Below, one piece after another: positions 12,586-23,845 of a DNA stretch of 64,000 bases; position 1 is the stretch's first letter; every line of letters starts with the position of its first letter. The position numbers were made by a program, and so were the translations under genes. Source of the DNA: Myotis daubentonii (Eukaryota > Chordata > Mammalia > Chiroptera > Vespertilionidae); contig NC_081851.1 in the NCBI RefSeq assembly GCF_963259705.1, positions 17,768,145-17,832,144 of the forward strand, read 5' to 3'. The notes beneath the pieces are model-generated. The model was not told where the DNA came from, ran no database searches, and saw only the letters and a program-made list of their open reading frames with translations.

Positions 12586-12601
12586 TCACCAGGGGGCAGA
12601 C
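12586..12601 (+). promoter_or_regulatory. CTCF-like motif inside HeliBat copy A
   Basis: TCACCAGGGGGCAGAC resembles the CTCF core consensus (CCACNAGGGGGC, then RG/RC), with the first C replaced by T. Binding is not shown by sequence alone. Confidence 0.4.
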
Positions 12602-12613
12602 ACTCAACACAGG

Positions 12614-12629
12614 AGCTGCCCCCTGGTGG
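12614..12629 (-). promoter_or_regulatory. CTCF-like motif inside HeliBat copy A, opposite strand
   Basis: On the minus strand it reads CCACCAGGGGGCAGCT, a very good match to the CTCF core. It is the inverted partner of 12586-12601, with 12 bases between them. Confidence 0.5.
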
Positions 12630-13324
12630 TCAGTGTGCTCCCACAGGGGGAGCGCCGCCCAGCCAGAAGCCAGGCTCATGGCTGGCAAGCTCCACAGCAG
12701 AGCTAAGGATGTCCAACTGACAGCTTAGGCCTGCTCCCCCAAGGGCTCCCAGACTGTAAGAGGGAGCAGGCCAGCGGAGGAACCCTCCTCCCACCACCAA
12801 GTACACAAATTTCGTGCACTGGGCCTCTAGTTTGTTATAACTAAGCTTCCTGAAACATTTGATATTCTGACTACTTCTGCTAGAATAATGAAACGCTTGA
12901 AGTACAGAAAGTGCAATCTATTTCTTTCATTATCTGTTAATGGCAACCTTTTTCATCTCATGCACACATAAACTAATTACTAAAATTCTGCAGCACACCA
13001 AAAAATATATTATATGTTTCGCTGATCTGACAAAAAAAATTGGTATGATTTTGATTAATTCATACGAGAGGCTATTGTTGTACTGGTGGTTGTCATTTTT
13101 TAATTTGACAATCTAAGGGGAAAGAGGTCAGTGCCCCTGACTAAATAGTCAGGTATTGCGTGTTTAAATATCATTGTGGCCCACTGATCTAGGAATATGA
13201 TGATGAGATTATATTCTAGATGGCATGGGGAAGAGCAAGTTGAAGGGAGGAAAACAAAGATAAGGAAGAAGAAAATTAGTGTACAAGACAATTTCAGAAA
13301 ATAAAGGTGATGTGAGAGCGAGTT

Positions 13325-13540
13325 ACTGCTGGGAGCTACTTTAGATATGTGGCCAGAAAAAGTCTCCTATGAAGGTAATATTTAAATTGAGATCCTGAAT
13401 TAAGAGAGAAAACAGCTTTGTGGAGAGCTAGGAAAGAAACATTCCTGGCTAAAGGCATAGCAAGGGCAAAGGTCCTGGGGCAGGAATAAGCTGAGCCTGT
13501 TGGAGGATGGTGCTGACTCAGAAAGGAGCACTTGGTTCTA
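13325..13540 (-). mobile_element. L2: LINE-2 fragment, antisense
   Basis: In order on the plus strand: 'gggagctactttagatatgt', 'gatcctgaattaag', 'gagctaggaaagaaacattc' and 'ggcaaaggtcctggggcagg'. These match the antisense L2 3' region, where the last block is the common 'caaaggccctgaggcagga'. Confidence 0.75.
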
Positions 13541-13847
13541 ACTGAGGGGAAGGGGTAAGTCAGGAAAGTGCTTCCAGTTGGCCGTGGCTGCAGCCAAGTC
13601 CTCTCCTCTTTAGAGCACGGGGTTCCCACCAGAGAAGGAGCACAGCAAGGAAATCCTCTCTCCACCCATCCCACCTCACACCTGGCTCAGTGACACCACC
13701 CTGTGCCTCACTCTCAACAGATTTTCCTTCCCTGCATCACAACCACATGACACTTAGAGAAAAAAACAACAACAGAGGAAACACCTCCTTCTTCTGTATT
13801 GAAGAAAAATACTTTTCAGTAGCACTTCCACTTAGTAAGTAGTTGTT

Positions 13848-14059
13848 GCCCGGCCGGTGCTGCTCAGTGGTTGACCACTGACCTATGTGCCAGGAGATCA
13901 TGGTTCCAATCCCCGTCAGGGCACATGCCAGGTTTTCAGGCTCAATCCCCAGTAGGGGGCTTGCAGGAGGCAGCCAATCAATGACTCTCTCTCATCATTG
14001 ATGTTTCTATCTCTCGATCCCTTACTCTTCCTCCATGAAATCAATTTTTTTTTTTAAAG
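13848..14059 (+). mobile_element. Ves SINE
   Basis: Starts GCCCGGCCGGTGCTGCTCAG and carries 'cagggcacatgccaggtt', 'gcaggaggcagccaatcaat' and the CT-rich tail with a T/A run. A short AGTTGT duplication may flank it. Same 'ccggtg..ctcagtggttgacc' subgroup as the copy at 37688. Confidence 0.93.
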
Positions 14060-15440
14060 CAGTTGTCATGACTAAGATGCAGCCAGTTCCCATACCAAAA
14101 GCTCACTAAAACATGGTCCCTATTCGAAGTTCGCCAGGTGCCTCAGTTCAAAAGGTCAACTGCATCTTAACCAGCCACAGGCCAAGCCAGTGCAAAAGAG
14201 AAATGACCCCTGGGACCTCCAGCCTGCCGGGAGCACCCGGTGAGGGAACCTGATGCAACTGTCCTCCTTCCTCCAGACCCTGTCAGTGAGCAGCGGGTCA
14301 GTGTCTGCAGGCCCAGCACCTTCAACACTGCCAAGAAGACAATGGCATCCTCAGTCTGTTGTTTTAGTTACCATTATTTAAACATCAGGAAACACACTAG
14401 TCCACTGACTTTAGTGGCGATATATCTAATTTTCAATGAATGATGATGACATTACACAGAAAATGATTCTTTAATCACTAAAGAAAATGCTACACTGTTC
14501 TCTGCTCAAACCCAAAAGAGCTTTTTTTTCCTCTGGAGTTTTTATCAAGTGGAAGTGTTTTCATTTATTTTAATACAGATCCATCCTTTCTCTCCCTTCA
14601 CAGACTTACTGCGCTCAAATAATTGTCAAATTACCTGGTGACATGCTCCTAATGAGTTCTACTTGGCTGAAAAAGAAGTTGAATGCGGAATAATAATTCC
14701 TCATCGGGTTTCTATTACCCCTCTGCTGACTGGCACAGTCTCCCATCTAATAATGACAGTTTGTGGGGTTTCTGGTGATTTCCCTCTTGTATGTTTCTCT
14801 CCGTTAGTGTTCAGGGGTCCCAGTCGTTCTGAGAAAAACACGTCCTTTTCCCACTGAAGTCTCTACCTGCAATTTTTGTCTGGATGTCAGATTAGACGGA
14901 AGGTGGGCTTTCAACCTAACCTACTTCTGTCTTCCATGACCTCTCTGTGTTTACAATAAGCCTACTTATATAGCCTCATTGTTCTAATGGCCGGAACTGG
15001 GATTGGAGTTGATACCATTGCATTGGAGTTGGCAATATTCTCTCCATGTTGTCTTGGTGTGACTATTTCCCAATGTAAATTAAAGCTACTTAGCTGTATT
15101 ACCTAATTCCCGATCAGTAATAACCTCTATATTTAGAAATGCCCTAATAAGTAAAGTGGGATTGATTAGACAAAAACTCAACATAAGGCGAGGCAGATGT
15201 GAGAGACTGCCGGTGGGGAACCTGAATGCTTGCTTCCTCAGAAATGCAGAGGTTGGCCAGAGCCCCCCATCTTCACCCAACGGCCACAACCCCCCCACAC
15301 CCCCCGCCGCCGGGTCACCAGCACTGAACACAGAGAGCAAGAGCCAGCCCTTCTTTCCTTGCGGGTCAAGAAGTTTATATTCTAAGGGTCGACATGCTCG
15401 ACTACTTTTTGCTGTTTAAATTTTTCAGCCGTTATACGCT
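14060..15440. other. No recognised feature
   Basis: Nothing recognised apart from a C-rich low-complexity stretch at about 15287-15310. Open frames are at most 87 codons. Confidence 0.5.
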
Positions 15441-15560
15441 GTGAACCCATGCTTGGCCCTGGAGGTACACAGGATGAGACGAGGCAGTGAGCAACACGGC
15501 CTCAAGGAGCCACTCTCTAGTGGGAGGGACGTAGGTCAAGGGCCGTGGCCACAAAGAACA
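15441..15560 (-). mobile_element. L2: LINE-2 fragment, antisense
   Basis: Motif order 'cttggccctggaggtacaca', 'cctcaaggagccactctcta' then 'gtgggagg' is that of antisense L2. Confidence 0.6.
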
Positions 15561-15734
15561 CTGTGTTCCACGCTAAAGTGTAATAATAAAAAACAAAATG
15601 ACGTATTATTTTACATTCAATTAAGAAATAGACTTTAAGAGGTTATCTGATGGATTTTTAAAAACAGACCTAGAGAAAATGGCAGTCATGAGGAGTTCAC
15701 GTGAATCTCTAATAAAAATTCATGAATGTGATTC

Positions 15735-15960
15735 ACCATTTAAGCATTCCATAGTTATCAGACACCTACCACACCTGGTACTCCGTTAACGCTGGAGTGA
15801 CAAAGGTGAGACAGGATCACCAGGGGACCTCATCCTCGGAGGTGAACACGCAGCACAGCTCCCAATGCAGAGCAATAAGGGTGGTGCAGAGGGTGAGCAA
15901 GCCCGGGGAAACCAGCCATCGAAGAATGGCCATTAGCTGGTCCTCAGGAGACAAGTGTGG
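15735..15960 (-). mobile_element. L2: Probable LINE-2 fragment, antisense
   Basis: Weak antisense L2 resemblance: 'agacacctaccacacctggt' near the start and 'agcaataagggtggtgcaga' further in. It may continue the fragment at 15441-15560 after an insertion or divergence. Confidence 0.4.
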
Positions 15961-16362
15961 CTTCCAAGAACTGGAGTACTATTAGTAAGCATTCGTTTGG
16001 AACAGAAATTCTCCCAAACAATAGTCCTAATCCCGCCTGTTCAGACCCTCTCAGATCAAATTAATATATAATCACAGAAAATACAAGTAAGTGTCTATGT
16101 GTCTAGTTCAAACAAAACGAACAGCAAAAAACCAGCTCTTTGAACAGGAAAACCATGCATCTAATGGAAAAGGAGTAGCTTTTATGCTTTCCTTGAAGAC
16201 TCACGGCAGATACAGACCTCTTCTCCGTTCCCATCACCCTTCCTCACTAGGAAGTCCGCCTGCCACCCAGGCACCTCCTGGTCCCCACCACAGGTCATGA
16301 GGCAGTGAACAAGGAAGAGTTGGGAACAGTTGTGTGTGTTTTTTCATATATGGGTGTGTGTG

Positions 16363-16445
16363 TTTTATTTCAGAGAGAGGGAAGGAGAGGGAGAGAGAGA
16401 GAGACATCAATGATGAGAATCACTGATTAGCTGCCTCCTATAACC
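16363..16445 (-). mobile_element. Truncated Ves SINE (3' part only)
   Basis: On the minus strand: 'ggaggcagctaatcagtgat', 'cattgatgtc', then the CT-rich block and AAATAAAA. The tRNA-like 5' half with A and B boxes is missing; the copy stops at a hAT fragment. Confidence 0.8.
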
Positions 16446-16506
16446 CCAGACCAAATGATTTCATGGGTCTCATATGGCCCTCAGGCAAGACGTTCCCCAC
16501 CCTGGA
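16446..16506 (+). mobile_element. hAT MITE fragment
   Basis: 'ccagaccaaatgatttca', 'tatggccc' and 'cgttccccaccctgg' parallel the right-hand third of the hAT MITE at 32717-32906, in the same orientation. The left two thirds and any target duplication are absent. Confidence 0.65.
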
Positions 16507-17169
16507 CTGAAGGAAATAACAGTGCTGAGGTTGGTGTGTGGGTGCAACACAGGTGACCTGCCGAGGAGACTGAAGTTCAGGTGTACCCCACTTTCCACAG
16601 CTTGCATTATGCCACTTCACTTTACAAAAGATCTACATCAGCTCGTGTTTTCACTAAGTGAAAGGACTCTGAAGAGGACTTTCACTTTTACTTAAAAAAA
16701 AAGTGAAAATAACGACATCATTTGCTTTGCAGCATCCATTAGAGGCAGAGGCACCTCAGCAGCGAGGGTGGCCCCACCGAGCTCTTTACCCAGGAGCCAC
16801 CCCATGCCTCTTGGCATCCAGCCCTGAGCACCTGGGCTTTATCTTCACTTATTTTGTGCATCAGTAGCAAGCTGTGTCCTAAGATCACAGAAATGCCTAA
16901 GAAAGCTTGTAAAGCTATTACACTTAGCCTAAAACTGGACCTAATTAAGAGTATTTTGTATGGCTTGGTAGGTTATTTTGGGGGGTCTGGGAAGGCTCAA
17001 AATCTGTCCCATGTAAATTCATAGTAATTGTTTCTTTAATTTATGCTACTTGGGTTTACGAAAGGTTTCATAGGAATGTCCTACTTTCGGATAGTGGGGA
17101 AAACCTGTATCTCAAGCACTTTTAATTCCCCAATTATGTATAAGTAACATGCAAACTAATCACAAACCT

Positions 17170-17240
17170 TTAAGGCAGTGACCACGTCTTTTCATTTCTG
17201 TATCACCCAGAGGGCTTTGCACTGCATTCTAAATAAAATG
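17170..17240 (+). mobile_element. L2: LINE-2 3' end scrap
   Basis: 'gaccacgtcttttcatttct', 'gtatcacccagagggctttg' and a terminal AATAAAAT are a degenerate L2 3' tail. The Ves SINE at 17265 starts just downstream. Confidence 0.5.
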
Positions 17241-17264
17241 GTCCTTATTAAAATATGTCAATCA

Positions 17265-17481
17265 GCCCTAGCTTGTTTGGCTCAGTGGATAGAACGTCAG
17301 CCTGTGTACTGAAAGGTCCCTGGTTCGACTCTGGCCAAGAGCACATGTCTGGGTTGCAGGCTCGATCCCAGTAAGTGGCATGCAGGAGGCAGCCGATCAG
17401 TGATTCTCTTTCATCATTGATGTTTCTATCTCTCTTTCCCTCTCCCTTCCTCTCTGTAATCAATAAAACTATATTTTAAAG
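17265..17481 (+). mobile_element. Ves SINE with clear target duplication
   Basis: Starts GCCCTAGCTTGTTTGGCTCAG. The A box TGGCTCAGTGG and B box GGTTCGACTCT are both present, and the tail ends in AATAAAACTATATTTTAAAG. It is flanked by AATATGTCAATCA at 17252-17264 and 17482-17494, so the copy is complete and was inserted by L1-type target-primed reverse transcription. Confidence 0.97.
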
Positions 17482-17499
17482 AATATGTCAATCATATTT

Positions 17500-18065
17500 C
17501 AGTTGAAACAGAAAAACTCAAAAGAGGAAGGTGGATGAACATGAATGGTGGACGAGGGCCCCGTTGAAGGACACATTATCCCTTTTCCCCAAATGAGCTT
17601 CTTCTGCTATCCCCAATGGACCTCCCTGCCTGATGCTGAGAAAGAACAAAGTCCTAACGGCACTGCCCCAGGAAGTCCACGCAGAGCTACCGACACCTGC
17701 CGCCTCCTCTCACCCCAAACCTGCAGTCCATGCGGGAAAACACCTGAGAAAACCACGGTGTCAAAACACGCAGACAAACGCGCGCGCACAGCAACCAAAA
17801 CCTGGTCTTCCCGGCCATGAGCTCATGACAACATCCAACTCTCCAACTAGAGCAGCGTGCACACTGCTAAAGAAATGGGTGGAAAACCTCTGGATGTACT
17901 TATTCTAAGTTTAATTCCTCCAAATAAAGTTCTACTTGGAAAGATGAAAGCAGAGGGCCGTTGTTAAAGTGACCAACAATATTTTCAAGTAAGTCCTATT
18001 TGATCCAGTTTCAGGAAATAGGTTTGGTCTCTTGCATAGTTTCATTTCACTTGGGAGAACAGGCT
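17500..18065. other. No recognised feature
   Basis: Nothing recognised. A CpG-bearing patch at about 17760-17800 includes CGCGCGC, but it is too small to be an island. Confidence 0.5.
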
Positions 18066-18069
18066 ACAG

Positions 18070-18268
18070 CAGCACGCTGGGAGCCAGTCCAGGCCTGGGG
18101 GTCAGAACAACTCTGGATTTCAATCCTGGCTCTGCCACTTGCAAGGTGACCTTGAGCAAACTATTCTGGCTGCACGTTCCTCATCTGTAAAGTGGAAAAA
18201 CAATAGTACCGGCCTAACAGGCCTGTCGAGAATTAAATGAAATGATGCATATAAAAGTACTTAACCCA
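18070..18268 (+). mobile_element. MIR: MIR SINE
   Basis: Classic core order: 'caatcctggctctgccactt', 'gcaaggtgaccttgagcaaa', 'cctcatctgtaaagtgg', then 'gagaattaaatgaaatgat'. An ancient tRNA-derived SINE common to mammals. Confidence 0.92.
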
Positions 18269-19000
18269 TCCATTTAGGAGATCATATTGCTGCTAACATT
18301 CATGGATCTACATTTGTATTTATTTAACTGTTTCCATTTTCTTAAAAAATATTTGTTTTCTTTTAGTTCCCTTAAAGATGAGAGAGAAAGGTAAACTTTT
18401 GGGGAAGCATGTGTACTTCATTTAGTGTATGAATGTTCTAAAACACGCATAGACATCTCTGTATGTCTTCTATAATTTTAAAATAATGTTTCAAACATCA
18501 GATAATGGAATAAACTATCTTTCCATTCACTCTTCCCAAGTACTTTTAAACACAGTTTCTTGTATTTTTCCTAGCCATTACCAAGAAATGTTAAAAATCA
18601 AATTTCTAAGAGCAATTGGCATTATAAGAAACAGACAACAAAGCATTTCTAACAAAATAACTTTATAAGCTGAATCTCAATTACATGTGCAACCGTAACA
18701 ATTCAGTTTGGACAAATGCACATGGTCAATCCGCAGTGACACTGAATGCAGCATCACCAACCAAAGGCTACTTGGGTTATCTCTCTGCTCCTTCGGTAGC
18801 CAAGTACTTCAGCATTTGTGGTTGGGTTTCTAGGTTTTTCGTTTGTATTTTTGAACCTGTCAAAAAATAAGGGGGAAACAAGCTAAAGGAGAGGAGGTGT
18901 GGGGGTGAACATGTAACAAGGATTCCAGAAGAGAAAGAATGAAAATATGTGTTGGATCTGAATATTCTGTTGGGTAAAAGAGAGATAAAAGTCACTGTAT
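18269..19000. other. No recognised feature
   Basis: AT-rich sequence with no repeat or gene that I recognise. Some of it could be conserved non-coding DNA. Confidence 0.45.
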
Positions 19001-19004
19001 TCTG

Positions 19005-19060
19005 TACACAGTGCCTGGGGCATGGGAGATAATTAAATGTTGGTTCTTTGAATGATCATA
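19005..19060 (+). mobile_element. LINE-2 or MIR 3' tail scrap
   Basis: 'cacagtgcctggggcatggg', 'aattaaatgttggt' and 'tttgaatga' resemble the shared L2/MIR 3' tail. Confidence 0.55.
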
Positions 19061-20555
19061 GTAATTCATTACCATTAATGATGAAAATAATATGGCCAAA
19101 TAAATATTTAGTGTTTTTTTTGGTGTGTTTTCAATGAACTGCCATACCCATTAATCGTTTTATTTTATACTCTTAGGATTAGAAGAGTATATTAACTGTA
19201 TAATTCACAGATGGAGAATATATCCATCCACTTAGCAAGCATTTCTTAAGCATCTATTATATGTATTTACAACAGGAAAATCAGACTCACATATAAATCT
19301 GTTAACTTAAAACTGTATTATTTATGTTTCTTGTCCTATGTCAAAGTCTTAACAAGTTTTTGACATACTCTCTGTCTGGGCAGAAAATAAAATCTAATGT
19401 TTAGATAGAAAATTAATGCTTTAGAAATTAGGTAATAATGAGAATACATATGCCCACATCCAAAAACATGTGCCCGAGGACACAGACGTCCCTTATCTGA
19501 TTTGGTGCCAAAAGGGGGCAGGATAAAATGAAGCCACTGAAAACAGAGGCTGAAGTCCTACACTAAATAGTAAAATAAGCTTCCTATTTCACCCAAAAGC
19601 TAAAAAATAAAACTTATTTATTTTTATAACAACACTTTTATGTCCTAATTGCAACCATGCACTCAGTCTTAAGCGAAGAATGAATCAAGCCACAATTATT
19701 CTTCAAAATAAATTCTCCGACCCTTGAGAATGAACATCTTGGTGGGTTTTTTGATCCATAAAGAGGATTGCTTTTACGAAGATGACTGAGAGTGTCTGTG
19801 ATTCTTACAAGGATTTCTCTTTCACAAAAAAATACCTACCGCGTTATCATCCTGGTTGTTCATGCGCCAATGGCCCTGCCTATGAACTGAGTTCTCCAAC
19901 ATCATTTTCATTGCTATCATGAAATCCCTCATTTGGGTAAAAACTGCATGTCACATTTCTAAATTGCAGTGTATTTGCAAGTTAGTGTCAGAAATGTACA
20001 GCGTCGTAGTGAGGGACAGACAGACAGACGCCTGGTTAGGTAAAGAGGAAGGTTTGAGTAGAGGTTAATTTTATAAAGGGTCAGTTCATTAGTAAATACA
20101 ACAACTTGATTTTCTCTACAGCCCTGGCAGTGCCTGGCTTCCCTGCGAAGGATGTGGAGGCTGAGTGAGGGGCAGGTTGCCTCCTTTAGAGAACAAGAGG
20201 GGCCAGCTGAGCTCCGTTTCTCTCGCTCCACCTCAGAGCAGTCCTTGGCTTTCCAAGCACCCGGTAAACCCTTGCTTGGTTCCCTCCATCCCATGCCCCC
20301 ACCACGAAAATGCTCGCCTCGACCTGCCCTCCAACATCTCGCTCTTCTTCCTTCCATGATTTCCCAGTCCTGCCTACGATTGTTTCTAAGCTTTGCTAGG
20401 AAAATAGCTCCTTAGGATAAAAAACTCACCTAACTCTGCTATGTGGGATTGAAAAGGGGTGCGTGTGCAGAAGCCCTCTGACGTGACACATTTCCCGTTA
20501 CCAGAGCCTCTGTGCTCCTCCTTATCAAAGGACCGACAGGTGCAGGCCCACAGCC
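19061..20555. other. No recognised feature
   Basis: AT-rich up to about 19960, then more GC-rich. The 132-codon open frame at 19959-20357 (-) shows no known domain. Confidence 0.45.
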
Positions 20556-20559
20556 CTCA

Positions 20560-20770
20560 TGTCAGGATGTGCAGCTGGGGGCCTGGTTCTCTAACTGACG
20601 ATGCAACCTCTGGTGAGTTCTTTAACTCTTGGTGTGTTAGCTTCCTTACCTGTAAGATGGGGGTGATAACAGCGCTGCACTCCATAGAGTCGCGTCAGTC
20701 CGAGGACTGAGATGATACACGGCAACGTGCTTCAAACAGGGCCTGGTACCGGCAAGCACTGAGTGTTCGT
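20560..20770 (+). mobile_element. MIR: MIR SINE
   Basis: 'gcaacctctggtgagttctt', 'gcttccttacctgtaagatg', 'ggggtgataacagcgctgca' and 'cagggcctggtaccggca' follow the MIR order through to its 3' end. Confidence 0.8.
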
Positions 20771-20997
20771 CCTTACTGAGGACCTCAAGCACCATGTAGT
20801 GCTCACATCAGGCTCCGTACCAGAGCCGTGGGACCCAGGGATCACACCCATCTCCTGGGCCCTGAAATCGGATAGGGGTCTGCATGGCAGGGGCTTCGAT
20901 GGCCCGTCACATTCACGGCTGTGTGATCTGGGGGTGGGGAAGCAGGGACAGACACCCAAAGCCGCTTGCGCCTCTTGGCAGCTATATGGCTCTAGAC

Positions 20998-21223
20998 CAG
21001 TGGTGGTTCTCAACCTTCCTAATGCTGCGACCCTTGAATACAGTTCCTCATGTTGTGGTGACCCCCAATTTCATTGTTACAAATTGAACATAATTAAAGC
21101 ATAGTGATTAATCACAAAAACAATATGTAATTATGTATGTGTTTTCCGATGGTCTTAGGCGACCCCTGTGAAAGGGTTGTTTGACCCCCAAAGGGGTCGC
21201 GACCCACAGGTTGAGAACCGCTG
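20998..21223 (-). mobile_element. hAT MITE, same family as 42579-42790
   Basis: Terminal repeats are CAGTGGTGGTTCTCAACCTT on the left and AGGTTGAGAACCGCTG on the right. Its reverse complement matches the MITE at 42579 in both terminal blocks ('gtgggtcg', 'cacaggggtcgcctaagacc', 'aacatgaggaactgtatt'). Flanks are CTCTAGAC and GTCTAGAT, sharing the hAT-typical TCTAGA core, but two extra bases precede the right one, so the duplication is imperfect. The body lacks a transposase ORF. Short MIR-like sequence on the right (about 21235-21320) suggests it landed in or near an old MIR. Confidence 0.9.
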
Positions 21224-21299
21224 AAGTCTAGATTAAGTATCTGATGTCTTTAGGCTTCTGTCCTCCGCTGTAAAAAATGGAGACAAGACTTCCTAACGC

Positions 21300-22305
21300 G
21301 CAAGGTTCTTGGATGAATATATATCATACACATTTGAGAAAGCATCTAAAACAGATTCAAACAGATACTCACAAATGTGCATTTCCCTTCTTTTCTTTAT
21401 GAAAATGACCATAAATTCAAATTGCAAATACCTAGACGAGAACGTGCCTTTTAAACAAAAGTCACTCTGGTTAATTTTAAATCCTTCTATATCCAACGAC
21501 AGTCCTTTGAAGGCTGAGCATCAGTAAAAGCTGTAACTTCTCAAATTCATCAAAATTTATTATTTCATCCTGCACCGAAGTGGCTAACCAATGAACTGAG
21601 GAAATTATACTGTAATATCCTTTCTGGGGCTCTGTTTTATAGAGAACAGGAGGGGAAATGCCAGTTGTTAAAAATAGGCAGGACAATTATGTGAAAATGA
21701 GAGACCAACGGATAGATGGCAACAATTCAGAACCAGCACAGCAGGGTGCAATCACGGTACAGAGAGGCAGAATGGTGTGGGTGGCCCCAGAGAGGAGCGG
21801 CTGCCTCCTGCCAGGACCCCTCTTGCTGCGATGACGGTCACAGAAGCACGACCCAGCCCTCACCCACGCTCCTGAGTGGGGCACTGGGGAGACGTAACAA
21901 CTGTTTCTCGAGAATCAAGTCCGTCCTGTGGGCCGGAGTGCTTGGCCACGGCCATGGCTTAATCTGCCTTGGGTGCTGTTTCAGGGGACTTTTCATGAAT
22001 GCCGGGCAAAGTGTGACGGAGCGATACACATTCATCCCGGTACTGCACACAAACAGACCCAAACCCTCACAGATTAAGTCCTATGGACAGAGTGTCCGTG
22101 ATGTATTTCCATGTCCACTTAGCATTATACAAATGCAGGGAAATTAAAATGCTGTGGTACTAAAAAATTACTTAATTAACAATTTGCCATTCTGATAATT
22201 GTATAGGATGCTTAGGTTTTTTCCTATCTTCAGTCACATTTTAAGGCTATTCTGCCTTAAAATAGAGAAGACAGATTTCAGATATTTTCTAATACACAAT
22301 GGTAT

Positions 22306-22310
<5 letters not shown>
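21300..22310. other. No recognised feature
   Basis: No gene or repeat recognised. The open frame at 21716-22147 (+, 143 codons) shows no domain. Confidence 0.45.

Positions 22311-22314
<4 letters not shown>

Positions 22315-22387
<73 letters not shown>
22315..22387. repeat. (TA)n tract
   Basis: About 73 bases of alternating TA interrupted once by a CA. Self-complementary, so it can extrude as a cruciform. Confidence 0.97.
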
Positions 22388-23845
22388 TTCCTGACACTCT
22401 GTGGAAATGTTAGGAAGGTAATGGGGTGCACATATGAAACATACCTTGGAAGTGCAGTGTTTAGAAACGCCTTGGTTATCACCAAGGTGATGTAGTAAAA
22501 TGAGGATAATAAAATATAATTAAACATTAATTACAGAAACTATCAAAAATAATCGACCTGTACAAAGCACAGCACTCCTATTAAAAAAGAAATGGATGGA
22601 TAATAAAATATATACAGTATTCTGTCCTCTAGACCTAATTACTTCAAGGCAGCAATTAAATTTATAGAAAACTGTTAAGTTTCTTCTGTAACGCTTTACT
22701 ACTATGAACTCAAGACATTTTGACTGAGAATCGCTTCCCAAAAAATCCCTGTGATTGTTTAACATCTTCATGGAGACCACGAAGTGCCATAAACTCAAAG
22801 GTGTCTGAGAGAAACAGACAGGAACGGATTTCAGCACAGCTGGGCCTGCTGCGTGCTCCTGGTGCCCACGGGACAGGCTCTCCTCCCATTAGAAATGTCT
22901 AATGCTCTCATAGCCAAGGCCAAGCACAGTTTAATAGGAAGAAAAACATTTTATTTTAATGCAAGAGTAATATTCTGCAGAAAGACTGGCAGAACATATT
23001 TTCACTAATAGTTATGCCAAACTGCTTACACCAGTTTGTTTCCCTACTTCAGGAAGCAGGACACCCTTTCATAAAGCCACTCAATGTCCTGAAGGGAAGC
23101 ATTACGTTTTTAAGTGGGTATAAAAATCTCCCCTTTTGGCCCTTTTACAGCACATCCAGCGAGTTCGGAGAATGCTCTACGTGTAGGCAGCCATAAACAT
23201 AACTTCCCTCCATTGCTGTGGGGTTGGGGGAGGAGGCTGGGACTTCAGTTTTTACACTGATACATTTTTACCCACTAGGAAGTGGTTTTAGTCAAAGTAG
23301 GTGTGTTTAGGTGCAGTGATAGGCAAAAGTCAAAGCAGTAAATGTGAGAATGCTGCATGCATGTGTCTCAGTGTGCAGAACAGCTTTCAGAAATCCAATT
23401 GTATTTCATCTTTCCTCCTCTTATACTTTCTCTGTCTATAAAAGATGCTCTTCATCCAAAAAGATGTTGTTAGTCCAAAGACGCTCTCAGCACAAGTGAA
23501 AACAGCATGACAAGGACATTAAATAAAGGAAGAATTGAATGATGTGCGCCTGCTGAGAGAACTGCTCAGAGCGAGAGCTGGGGACAAGGGGCGACACCGC
23601 TGCAAGCACAGGGCTCCTGTCCTGATGTGAGACGTCAGCCTGAGTCTCCGAGTGGCTGTTTCCTGAAGCAGAAGTGAAATGGCACCGTGGCAGCCACGTC
23701 TGTAAACCACGCTCCTGGAAGCCAATAAATCAGGGTTGTTTGTCACGGCAGCATCACTCTCTTTAAGTTGACTGATATCTCATTTTTATATGCAAGTTAC
23801 GGTTAGGGAACCTGATTTTAAGGGAACACAAGAGTGATCCCTCCG
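22388..23845. other. No recognised feature
   Basis: AT-rich, unique-looking sequence without recognisable genes or repeats. Confidence 0.45.

Larger units (their letters stand above)
12514..12830 (+). mobile_element. HeliBat-type non-autonomous Helitron, copy A
   Basis: It begins TCCTATATAATAAAAGG right after an A and ends GGGCCTCTAG right before a T, which is the Helitron rule: insertion between A and T, 5' TC, 3' CTRR, no target duplication. Just inside the 3' end is a palindrome around GTACACAAATTTCGTGCAC, the expected terminator hairpin. The ~317 bp body has no ORF, so it is non-autonomous and would depend on a rolling-circle Rep/helicase supplied elsewhere. It also contains a 16-bp inverted pair of CTCF-like motifs at 12586-12601 and 12614-12629. 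Its partner is copy B at 57776-58158. Confidence 0.95.

Noticed and set aside
17760..17800. CGCGCGC patch as a possible CpG island
   Set aside because: Far too short, with AT-rich surroundings.
22199..22527. Open frames containing long Tyr-Ile repeats on both strands
   Set aside because: They are simply translations of the (TA)n microsatellite.
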